Origin: Gammaproteobacteria bacterium
GTDB lineage: Bacteria; Pseudomonadota; Gammaproteobacteria; Burkholderiales; Sulfuricellaceae
Assembly (NCBI GenBank): GCA_018823025.1
Contig: JAHJJI010000103.1
Coordinates: 1-33,040 of the forward strand
Reading direction: 5' to 3'
Length of the DNA stretch: 33,040 nucleotides
Below, in pieces: positions 8,735-16,422 of this stretch. The notes beneath the pieces were generated by a model. It did not search any database and was not told the DNA's origin. It was given only the letters and a program-made list of their open reading frames with translations. Positions within the stretch are counted from its first letter, which is position 1. Each line of letters starts with the position of its first letter. Both the position numbers and the translations under genes were made by a program.

Positions 8735-10051
8735 TCAAGTTGTTGACAGATCACCCTTAGGTGCTAGTTTGGCGTTCTGTTGGTAGATCCGGAAAGCGTT
8801 CAGCAGATTGATCTCCAGCAATACCATGGAAGCGCCGAACAGCAACGCCGCCGGATAAATCAGCGGCGGCCAGAGCACGGACAAAGCGAGCGCAGGTACA
8901 GCCGCGAAATGCAGCCACATCTGTCGGCGCATTCCCGGCTCCGGCATGATCAGTTTCATGTTCGGCACCCTCGCCACGCCCATCAGCAGGCTTTGCAGGT
9001 GAAACCAGATCAGGAACGGCACGATTTTATACAGCATCCCGTTGACCACCGACACTGCAAAACCGGCAATAAACAGGAACGCCAATACAAGATTATCACC
9101 TTGCATTTTATCCAATGCAGGAATGACCTGCCCGGCAACGCCCAATGCCAAAGCAAGCAGCAGACACGCCATGCCGAAGCGCCAGAACAGCAACGTCACA
9201 TCAGACTGCTTGCGGCGTCGCTGCAACTGGAGGCGCAAAGTAACAAGCGCAAAAACAGTGAAAATGGTTGCGGCGGTCAAACCCACTGCCAGCGTCACCT
9301 GCTCCTGCACCCCCTCAGGCAACCAGTAAACAACCGACCACAGCAGCAAAAGCACAAATAGCGCCGTCGTCAGCCAACGCGTCAGCAACTTGGGGTAGGA
9401 AGGAGTAAGCTGGAACATCGGCACTACCTGGTAGGAAACACCTGCCACCAGCAGCCCAATCCACCCCAGCAAGCCCCAGGTCAAATGAAGATTGGTCAGT
9501 CGCACCCGTTCGATCAGCCACCAATCCCAGCCGTAATTACTGGCCAATGTAAGACCGAGGGCAACAGTAACCACCAGCGAGCCGACCGCAAATCGCATCC
9601 CAACCACGGTCGGGTTGGCTGCAGATGCCCGCTTCAGGCTCAGCCCTACGGCAACGGCAAACACCGTAAATCCGCTGCCCAGCAGAACCATTGCGATGCG
9701 CATCGGCCAATGCACGCCGAAGAGAAAACCGCCTGCCAGCAGCAGCACGCCTGGCAGCAGCAAAACATGGACGGTACGCGCCACGCCCACCGGATGTGCA
9801 ACGGGTGAACCGGCCACTACCGGCAGCATCTGCATCATAGCTCCCACCATTGCCATGCCGAGAAAACCCAGCGTCATCAAGTGAGTCAACGCCAGCACTG
9901 ATGGCTGCCAGCGGCTGTCCATCAGGGAAGGCCCGTACCACAAAGCAAGCAGGGCGGCCAACAGACCAAACAGCGGCGCACTCAGAAAAAATCGGAATGG
10001 CACCCGGATCGGCGGCGCCTGACTGAAAGATAGGCCCGCTTCCAGCTTCAT
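8735..10051 (-). CDS. NnrS-like polytopic membrane protein (second copy)
   Basis: A 438-residue protein with about twelve membrane helices. It shares landmarks with the first copy (3733-4854): a histidine-started helix LTHLMTLGFLGMAMVGAMM ending in a proline/valine turn and an SP.AHP segment, and later LHLTWGLLGWIGLLVAGV followed by a proline break. These suggest conserved heme or metal ligands in a fold related to NnrS and heme-copper oxidases; no cofactor can be proven from sequence. Its ATG overlaps the stop of the DUF2249 gene upstream by four bases (ATGA), so the two are translationally coupled, exactly the pairing seen at 3460-4854. A role in NO tolerance or heme/metal handling is inferred from context. 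Confidence 0.78.
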   Translation of the reverse strand: MKLEAGLSFSQAPPIRVPFRFFLSAPLFGLLAALLALWYGPSLMDSRWQPSVLALTHLMTLGFLGMAMVGAMMQMLPVVAGSPVAHPVGVARTVHVLLLPGVLLLAGGFLFGVHWPMRIAMVLLGSGFTVFAVAVGLSLKRASAANPTVVGMRFAVGSLVVTVALGLTLASNYGWDWWLIERVRLTNLHLTWGLLGWIGLLVAGVSYQVVPMFQLTPSYPKLLTRWLTTALFVLLLLWSVVYWLPEGVQEQVTLAVGLTAATIFTVFALVTLRLQLQRRRKQSDVTLLFWRFGMACLLLALALGVAGQVIPALDKMQGDNLVLAFLFIAGFAVSVVNGMLYKIVPFLIWFHLQSLLMGVARVPNMKLIMPEPGMRRQMWLHFAAVPALALSVLWPPLIYPAALLFGASMVLLEINLLNAFRIYQQNAKLAPKGDLSTT

Positions 10052-10305
10052 TCCTGCAGGCCATAGGGCGCAGCAGCCGCATCCCCCTTGCGCCAGATCA
10101 GAATCTCATGATGATCTTCCGATTTGGCTTCGGCCAGATGGTTAAACCCTCGTTTCGACAGCAGCGGGTAGAGCAAGCAGGGTTCGCGATGATGGATCAT
10201 GCGCACACGTTCGCCCGGCTGCAACGTCGCAACAGCATCCAGCACCCTTTCCAGCGGCTCGGGCGGCTCCAGCCCGCGGACATCCAGCACGCGCTCCTGA
10301 CTCAT
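10048..10305 (-). CDS. DUF2249 domain protein (second copy)
   Basis: An 85-residue protein with LDVRGLEPPEPLERVLDAV near residues 7-25 and LQPGERVRMIHHREPCLLYPLL near 28-49, the DUF2249 pattern. It parallels the 86-residue protein at 3460-3720 (DARG versus DVRG, HPGETMRF versus QPGERVRM, HDP versus HRE) but is clearly divergent, so the duplication is old or the copies were acquired separately. It sits 14 bases after the hemerythrin stop and overlaps the NnrS-like start. The family has no assigned reaction; a carrier or partner role for the adjacent membrane protein is inference. Confidence 0.85.
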   Translation of the reverse strand: MSQERVLDVRGLEPPEPLERVLDAVATLQPGERVRMIHHREPCLLYPLLSKRGFNHLAEAKSEDHHEILIWRKGDAAAAPYGLQE

Positions 10306-10319
10306 CGCCGTTTTGCCCG

Positions 10320-10760
10320 CTACGCGCCCACAGCACGCATCTGTTGCAGCACCGCTTCCATTTCACCTGCCAGTGCCCGGTCGGCCATGAGATAGAGCAT
10401 CTGCTCTTCCTTCATGTTGTGCTGCTGCATCATCACCAGCAGCGTTTCAGCCTGACCCAGAAATTCGTCCCGGTCCTGTTGCTTCACCGCATCGGACATG
10501 GCATCGAATAATTCGCGCATCTGGACATGCTCCATCCGCATCACCTGGGTCGGCCCCATGCTCATGCCGGTATGCTCCTCGAAAGCGGGAAACAGCACCT
10601 CTTCCTCCATCTTGAAATGATGGTGCATGGAATCAAGAAAGCCCTGCAAACCGGTAGCGATCGTGCCCCAATCCTTGCCGGAAGCAGCGGCTTCCGCCTG
10701 CGAGAATAATTCATCGCAGCGATGGTGATCGCTGGTCATATAACTACTGATGGTGTCCAT
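10320..10760 (-). CDS. Hemerythrin-like di-iron protein
   Basis: A 146-residue four-helix protein with the histidine/carboxylate pattern of hemerythrin-HHE domains: DHHRCDELF at residues 11-19, HHHFKMEEEVLF near 46-57 (HxxxE), MRMEHVQMREL near 75-85, and QQHNMKEEQMLY near 112-123 (HxxxE). These would bind a non-heme di-iron centre that can react with O2 or NO. It is the first gene of the minus-strand run and is divergent from norC across a 390-base control region. AGGA stands before the ATG at a normal distance. It may bind or sense NO, or help repair iron centres as YtfE does; the N-terminal YtfE domain is absent, so it is not a RIC orthologue. Confidence 0.88.
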   Translation of the reverse strand: MDTISSYMTSDHHRCDELFSQAEAAASGKDWGTIATGLQGFLDSMHHHFKMEEEVLFPAFEEHTGMSMGPTQVMRMEHVQMRELFDAMSDAVKQQDRDEFLGQAETLLVMMQQHNMKEEQMLYLMADRALAGEMEAVLQQMRAVGA

Positions 10761-10942
10761 ATATAATCCTGCGTACCCAATTAAATGCTGAAGAAAATTG
10801 AAAATCAGACCGGACCAGTGAAATCCGATGATTATTTGATATAAAATCTCATGCCCGTCGCCGAATAAACACCCGCTTCTATCAGGATAAAAACTCGCGG
10901 CAGGAGGCGCTCTTATTCTTGTTTAAGCGCTTCTCAGAATCC

Positions 10943-10956
10943 TTGACCTAAATCAA
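10943..10956 (+). promoter_or_regulatory. FNR/DNR-type binding site before norCB
   Basis: TTGACCTAAATCAA fits the FNR/Dnr consensus TTGAT-N4-ATCAA in 9 of 10 specified positions. A -10-like TAAATT lies at 10979-10984; a start point seven bases after it (about 10991) places the centre of the box at -41.5, the classical class II activator position. Activation of norCB by an FNR/NnrR-type regulator is therefore likely; no such regulator gene is in the window. Confidence 0.75.
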
Positions 10957-11037
10957 GGTTGGTTTCTCCCGTATCCACTAAATTGCAGCCTGCATCGTAA
11001 AGGATAGAAGAGCCATCTTTGTTCCAAGCAGGGCAAC

Positions 11038-11087
11038 GGAGCAAACCAGCCCCAGCCTGAAGGGGTTATGCAATAATCGGTTGCTCC
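11038..11087 (+). other. Stem-loop in the predicted norCB leader
   Basis: GGAGCAAACC (11038-11047) pairs with GGTTGCTCC (11079-11087) with one bulged A. Inside, CCCC (11050-11053) can pair with GGGG (11062-11065). If transcription starts near 10991, the structure lies in a 160-base untranslated leader, about 50 bases before the norC ribosome-binding site. No U-tract follows, so it is not an ordinary terminator. A role in RNA stability or control is inference. Confidence 0.45.
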
Positions 11088-11150
11088 ATTTAGTTGAATA
11101 AGAAGCGAAAAGAAGGTTTCTTGGATTAAGATTAACTTTAGGAGGTAAAC

Positions 11151-11585
11151 ATGAGCCAAGCATTTACCAAGTCAATGGCGCGAAACATTTTTTTCGGGGG
11201 ATCGGCATTTTTTTTCCTGCTCCTCGTCGCCCTGACTTTTGACACCATGCAGGTTCTGCCGAAGCGAGACCACCGGGAAAATATCACTCCCGCAGTGGAG
11301 CGCGGGAAAATGGTATGGGAAAAGAACAACTGCATCGGTTGTCACACACTACTTGGTGAGGGTGCCTACTACGCGCCAGAACTTGGTAATGTCTACGCAC
11401 GACGTGGCGGCGGTGAATTCATCAAGGCCTGGATCAAGAGCCGCCCCGCCGAAGGCACACCAGGCAACCGTCGCCAGATGCCACAATTCAACCTGACCGA
11501 TCAGGAACTGGATGACATGGTGGCATTCCTTAAGTGGACCGGTGAAATCAACACCGCCAAATGGCCGCCGAACATCGAAGGTTAA
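11151..11585 (+). CDS. norC: Nitric oxide reductase cytochrome c subunit
   Basis: The membrane-anchored cytochrome c subunit of cNor, which passes electrons from periplasmic donors to NorB. The 144-residue protein has one N-terminal membrane anchor (about residues 12-30), the heme c motif CIGCH at 61-65, and Met110 in RRQMPQF as probable axial ligand, all at normal spacing. GGAGGT (11141-11146) is a strong ribosome-binding site. It is followed 42 bases later by norB, which has its own AGGAGG (11615-11620). An FNR-type site and a structured leader lie upstream. Confidence 0.97.
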   Translation: MSQAFTKSMARNIFFGGSAFFFLLLVALTFDTMQVLPKRDHRENITPAVERGKMVWEKNNCIGCHTLLGEGAYYAPELGNVYARRGGGEFIKAWIKSRPAEGTPGNRRQMPQFNLTDQELDDMVAFLKWTGEINTAKWPPNIEG

Positions 11586-11600
11586 TTTTGGCCACCCTGA

Positions 11601-13004
<1,404 letters not shown>

Positions 13005-13010
13005 AGCTTG

Positions 13011-13039
13011 AAAGGGAGGGGTTCGCCCCTCCCTTTTTT
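13011..13039 (+). terminator. Rho-independent terminator after norB
   Basis: AAAGGGAGGGG (13011-13021) and CCCCTCCCTTT (13026-13036) form a perfect 11-bp stem closed by a TTCG tetraloop, and a T-run continues to 13039. It lies directly behind the norB stop and separates norCB from the accessory nor genes. Confidence 0.95.
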
Positions 13040-13128
13040 AACTTCAAATACCATACTATTTTAATAGGCTATTATCCCGGGACAGCAAGCGCTAGAATGT
13101 CGCGTTTTGCACCACACCGAATTAGTCC

Positions 13129-13250
13129 AATTCCGAATAAACAGGAAAACAAGGCGGCAAGAATCAAGGCAACCCATACAGCACGTACTGTATGCCGAGG
13201 AGCCCAGGACAAAGCCGGCGCAGTGATCATTTTTATCCGGAATCGGAATT
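13129..13250. repeat. Small inverted-repeat element between norB and norE
   Basis: AATTCCGAATAAA (13129-13141) is mirrored by TTTATCCGGAATCGGAATT (13232-13250); the outer 8 bases, AATTCCGA/TCGGAATT, are perfect and the right end carries six extra bases. In the middle is the palindrome ATACAG-CACGTA-CTGTAT. The size (about 120 bases), terminal inverted repeats and lack of coding capacity resemble a MITE-like element. No target-site duplication was established. The norE gene starts 8 bases after it. Confidence 0.5.
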
Positions 13251-13258
13251 AAACATCA

Positions 13259-13849
13259 ATGTCTACTCAAATCCTTACCCTGGATAGCCACAAGGCCGGC
13301 ACCCCGCCAGGCGATCTGGCAATCTGGTTTTTCATATTTGCCGAACTGCTGGCATTCGGCATATTCTTTCTTGCTTACGCTTTTGCGCGTGCCAACAATG
13401 TCGAGCTATTCAATGAATCGCAGCAGCACCTCAATCGCGAATCCGGCGCCATCAATACCGTGGTCCTGATAACCAGCAGCTATTTCGTGGTGCGTGCCGT
13501 TGCCGCCATCCGCGAAGGGCTATCGCGCCAGTGCGTCTACTGGCTAGGCGCAGCCATCGGACTGGGTGGCGTATTCCTGGTCATCAAGCTGTTTGAGTTT
13601 CACGCCAAATTTTCCGCCGGGATCTCACTCAGCACCAATACCTTCTACATGTTCTATTTGTCGCTCACCATCTTCCACTTCATGCATGTCATTCTCGGCA
13701 TGGTGATTCTGGCGGCAGTGATGCTGAAAGCTCATCAAGGCGGCTATACTGCGGAGCACCACACTGGTGTCGAGACCGGGGCCTCCTACTGGCACATGGT
13801 GGATCTTCTGTGGATCATCCTGTTCCCCCTGGTTTACGTCATTCGTTGA
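13259..13849 (+). CDS. norE: NorE-type, cytochrome oxidase subunit III-like protein
   Basis: A 196-residue membrane protein with about five helices and the heme-copper oxidase subunit III signature, including SYWHMVDLLWIILFPLVYV near its end. NorE proteins are not catalytic but raise NO reductase activity or membrane assembly. Its length (two helices fewer than ordinary CoxC) and position directly before norF, norQ and norD favour NorE over a cytochrome oxidase subunit. The ATG has only a weak ribosome-binding site, and the inverted-repeat element at 13129-13250 lies just before it, so its promoter may be inside or beyond that element. Confidence 0.88.
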   Translation: MSTQILTLDSHKAGTPPGDLAIWFFIFAELLAFGIFFLAYAFARANNVELFNESQQHLNRESGAINTVVLITSSYFVVRAVAAIREGLSRQCVYWLGAAIGLGGVFLVIKLFEFHAKFSAGISLSTNTFYMFYLSLTIFHFMHVILGMVILAAVMLKAHQGGYTAEHHTGVETGASYWHMVDLLWIILFPLVYVIR

Positions 13850-13855
13850 GAGAAA

Positions 13856-14143
13856 ATGCATAACATCGAAAACCAACGCAGCCAGTTCATCCGCCCCTGC
13901 ACCCGCGTCTGGCTCGGATTACTGGCGCTGACCAGCGTCACCTACGGCATTGGCAGAATGGAACTGGGCGGCACCCAAATCGTGATGCTGGTACTGATCA
14001 TCACCTTCATCAAGGGCGAAATGGTCGCCGGCTTCTTCATGGGCCTGCGCAACACCAGCCTGCTATGGCGCGCCATCATGGCGTCCTGGCTGGTGATAGT
14101 CGGCGGCGGCATTGCCATCGCCTACCTGGTCGGACTCAAATAA
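13856..14143 (+). CDS. norF: NorF-type small membrane protein (subunit IV-like)
   Basis: A 95-residue protein with three membrane helices, of the prokaryotic cytochrome c oxidase subunit IV type: the second helix is followed by FIKGEMVAGFFMGLRNTSLLWR, a family hallmark. It starts six bases after norE behind GAGAGAAA. NorE and NorF are known as a pair supporting maturation or activity of NO reductase. Confidence 0.85.
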   Translation: MHNIENQRSQFIRPCTRVWLGLLALTSVTYGIGRMELGGTQIVMLVLIITFIKGEMVAGFFMGLRNTSLLWRAIMASWLVIVGGGIAIAYLVGLK

Positions 14144-14187
14144 CTGCAACCAACACGCCCACCCTCTGTCAAAGTGAAAGTACCCTC

Positions 14188-14970
14188 ATGAGCAACGTGC
14201 CATTCTACAAACCGCACAGCAACGAAATCGAATTGTTCGAACACGCTTACAGTAACCAGTTGCCACTGCTGATAAAGGGGCCGACCGGCTGCGGCAAAAC
14301 CCGCTTCGTCGCGCATATGGCAGCCAAACTCAACCGGCCGCTGTACACCGTGGCCTGCCACGACGACCTGACTGCCGCCGACTTGGTCGGCCGCCATCTG
14401 ATCGGTGACGGCCGCACCTACTGGAGCGATGGCCCGTTGTCACGAGCAGTGCGTGAAGGCGGAATCTGTTATCTGGACGAGGTGGTGGAGGCGCGCAAGG
14501 ACACGACAGTCGTTCTGCATCCTCTCTCCGACGATAGGCGTATCCTGCCGATCGAGCGCACCGGAGAAATTTTGCAGGCGCCACCGGAGTTCATGCTGGT
14601 GGTGTCGTACAACCCCGGCTACCAGAACTTTCTGAAAGGGATGAAGCCGAGCACGCGCCAGCGCTTCGTTTCCCTGCGCTTCGACTTTCCAGAAAGCGCG
14701 CTGGAGCAGGAAATCCTGATCGGTGAAACCGGCGCCGACGCGATGCTGGCGAAGCGCCTGGTCAACCTCGCCAATGCCCTGCGCGCGCTCAAGGAGCACG
14801 ACCTGGAGGAGGCTGCCAGCACGCGCCTGCTGGTCTATGCCGCAACGCTGATCGGCAGTGGCTTCGACCCGGTGGATGCATGCCGTGCAGCGATGGTGGA
14901 AACCCTGACTGACGATGTAGAAACCGCCGATGCATTGATGGAGATTGTCCATGCCAGTTTTGGAAGATAA
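14188..14970 (+). CDS. norQ: NorQ, AAA+ ATPase for NO reductase maturation
   Basis: A 260-residue MoxR-type AAA+ ATPase of the CbbQ/NorQ family. The Walker A motif GPTGCGKT is at residues 31-38 and the Walker B ICYLDE at 93-98; conserved VVSYNPGYQNF follows at 138-148. Together with the NorD von Willebrand protein it inserts the non-heme FeB iron into NorB. The ATG at 14188 was chosen because MSNVPFYKPHSNEIELF is the usual start; the open frame continues upstream into norF sequence. Its end overlaps the next gene by 20 bases. Confidence 0.94.
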   Translation: MSNVPFYKPHSNEIELFEHAYSNQLPLLIKGPTGCGKTRFVAHMAAKLNRPLYTVACHDDLTAADLVGRHLIGDGRTYWSDGPLSRAVREGGICYLDEVVEARKDTTVVLHPLSDDRRILPIERTGEILQAPPEFMLVVSYNPGYQNFLKGMKPSTRQRFVSLRFDFPESALEQEILIGETGADAMLAKRLVNLANALRALKEHDLEEAASTRLLVYAATLIGSGFDPVDACRAAMVETLTDDVETADALMEIVHASFGR

Positions 14971-15349
14971 CGAACAGGAAACCCCCGGCCAGTCCCTGGC
15001 GGTCTGGGCGGAAACACTATACCTCGCCAATCTGCTATTGGCGCCGGGGCTGGCCTTTCTCATACTGCTCTGGCTGTATTTCAAGCGTAGCGCCAATATG
15101 CCGGCACTCGCCCTCTGCCACCTGCGCCAGGCTCTCAGCGCCAGCGTCTGGGCCGGTACCCTGCTGGTGATCGCCAACCTGCTCATCATCCTGCTCGGCG
15201 GCTATGCCGCGCCGAATACCTGGGTTATCGTTATCATCTATTTCACCACCTGCCATTCCACCCTGGTGCTGCTCGGCGTGCTCGGCCTGGCCAAGGCGAT
15301 GGCCGGGCAGAAGTATGTCTATCCGCTGGTAGGAAGGCCTTGTGACTAA
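14951..15349 (+). CDS. Small membrane protein inside the nor operon
   Basis: A 132-residue protein with about three membrane helices (near residues 15-42, 57-88 and 93-115). I do not recognise a named family; I recall similar genes beside NO reductase genes in betaproteobacteria. The ATG at 14951 lies inside the end of norQ and has GGAG eight bases before it; its stop overlaps the GTG of the ferredoxin gene by eight bases. This tight packing argues for a role in the same process, perhaps as membrane partner of the ferredoxin-like protein. The function is unknown. Confidence 0.75.
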   Translation: MPVLEDNEQETPGQSLAVWAETLYLANLLLAPGLAFLILLWLYFKRSANMPALALCHLRQALSASVWAGTLLVIANLLIILLGGYAAPNTWVIVIIYFTTCHSTLVLLGVLGLAKAMAGQKYVYPLVGRPCD

Positions 15350-16370
15350 TACTCAGCAAAAGCGATTATGGTTCCAGGCTGGCTTCTTCATCCTGTTCAT
15401 GCTGGCACCGGTATTCGACCTGTTCCGCTTCGACCTCAACGTTAAACACTTCTTCTTCCTCGGCTTCAATTGGACACTGGGGCTGGACGATCTCCTCACC
15501 CAGAAAATCAGTGCCGGCGAGGCCGCGCTCAACCTCATCCTGCGCGGCGGCCTGCCGATCCTCGGCGTGATCGGCACCGTCATCTGGATTTCATGGAAAT
15601 ACGGCCGCCTCTACTGCGGCTGGCTGTGCCCGCATTTTTCGGTGGTGGAAACCATTAACAGCGTACTGCGCCGCGCCATCGGCAAGCAGAGCATCTGGGA
15701 CAGACACCCCCTGCCGGAACGCAATGCCGACGGCAGCATCACCAGGGCCAACCCCCTTTACTGGCTGGTGGTGGTACCGCTGGCGCTGGCCTTCGCCTTT
15801 ACCTGGGCGGTGGCGCTGCTCACCTATATGCTGCCGCCGGCCGAGATTTACGGCAACCTGTGGCATGGCGAACTGACTGGCAACCAGGCACGCTTCATCG
15901 GCATCGGCACGCTGCTGTTTTTCATCGAGTTCATGTTTGCGCGCCACCTGTTCTGCCGCTTCGGCTGCGCCGTCGGCCTGTTCCAGTCGCTGGCCTGGAT
16001 GGGCAACCGCAAGGCGATGGTGATTGGTTTCGACCGCAAACGTGCCGAATCCTGTATCAACTGTAACGCCGCCTGCGATAACGTCTGCCCGATGCGCATC
16101 AAGCCCCGCTCGACCAAGCGCCACATGTTCACCTGCACCCAGTGCGGCCAGTGCGCCAACGCCTGCACCCAGGTCCAGGCCGGCAATCCCCGCGGCACCC
16201 TGTTGAAATGGGTGAACAAGGAATGTGCGCTGGACAAGTCAACGCGCGATTTCGGGCACCATGAAAACATTCCGGAGAATTGTTTTAGCGTCAATCCTCC
16301 AGGGCAACCAGAAAGAATCCTCCCTAACCACTTACCGCAAAGGACGCCAAGTATCGCAAAGGAAAGCTGA
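15342..16370 (+). CDS. NapH/CcoG-like membrane polyferredoxin inside the nor operon
   Basis: A 342-residue protein with about five membrane helices. It has two membrane-side cysteine pairs, CGWLCP (Cys92, Cys96) and CRFGC (Cys205, Cys209), as in NapH, NosR and CcoG. Two soluble [4Fe-4S] motifs follow: Cys238, 241, 245, 249-Pro, and Cys265, 268, 271, 275. The second motif lacks the usual proline after its last cysteine. CcoG reduces copper for cbb3 oxidase and NapH oxidises quinol; which activity applies here is unclear. Its place between norQ and norD suggests supply of electrons or reduced iron to the FeB insertion machine. Residues 331-342 are encoded by the left arm of a palindromic repeat, so the native C-terminus has been altered. 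Confidence 0.85.
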   Translation: MTNTQQKRLWFQAGFFILFMLAPVFDLFRFDLNVKHFFFLGFNWTLGLDDLLTQKISAGEAALNLILRGGLPILGVIGTVIWISWKYGRLYCGWLCPHFSVVETINSVLRRAIGKQSIWDRHPLPERNADGSITRANPLYWLVVVPLALAFAFTWAVALLTYMLPPAEIYGNLWHGELTGNQARFIGIGTLLFFIEFMFARHLFCRFGCAVGLFQSLAWMGNRKAMVIGFDRKRAESCINCNAACDNVCPMRIKPRSTKRHMFTCTQCGQCANACTQVQAGNPRGTLLKWVNKECALDKSTRDFGHHENIPENCFSVNPPGQPERILPNHLPQRTPSIAKES

Positions 16371-16410
16371 TCGGCAATCCTTTGCGTACACTTGCGTCCT
16401 TGGCGGTTAA
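16332..16410. repeat. Palindromic repeat, copy A (ferredoxin-like gene / norD)
   Basis: The left arm, beginning TTACCGCAAAGGACGCCAAG at 16332, is mirrored by the right arm ending CTTGCGTCCTTGGCGGTTAA at 16410, with few mismatches over about 32 bases. The same family occurs at 27191-27278. The left arm overlaps the 3' end of the ferredoxin-like coding sequence. I recall such ACCGCAAAGGACGCAAAGG palindromes as common dispersed repeats in betaproteobacterial genomes. Confidence 0.88.
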
Positions 16411-16422
16411 CAAGGCTCTGAA

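Larger units (their letters stand above)
10761..11150. promoter_or_regulatory. Divergent control region, hemerythrin / norC
   Basis: This 390-base interval holds no gene. It should contain the promoters of the minus-strand hemerythrin run and the plus-strand norCB genes. The part near norC holds an FNR-type box, a fitting -10 and a stem-loop, described separately. The part near the hemerythrin gene is AT-rich (around 10825-10850), but I could not define a convincing promoter or a full NsrR dyad there. Confidence 0.7.

Noticed and set aside
7932-8786. Plus-strand open frame of 284 codons opposite the dioxygenase gene
   Set aside because: The minus-strand protein has an intact dioxygenase active site and a good ribosome-binding site; the plus frame has no such support.
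10320-10760. Assignment of the hemerythrin-like gene as ytfE/RIC
   Set aside because: It is 146 residues with only the di-iron helical bundle; the N-terminal ScdA domain of RIC proteins is missing.
10825-10850. AT-rich dyad-like sequence as an NsrR or FNR site for the hemerythrin gene
   Set aside because: The TTGAT half-site lacks a correctly spaced partner, and the NsrR half-sites are out of register; too weak to annotate.
10985-10996. TGCATC near the predicted norC start as an NsrR half-site
   Set aside because: Only one half matches; the opposite half does not fit the NsrR consensus.
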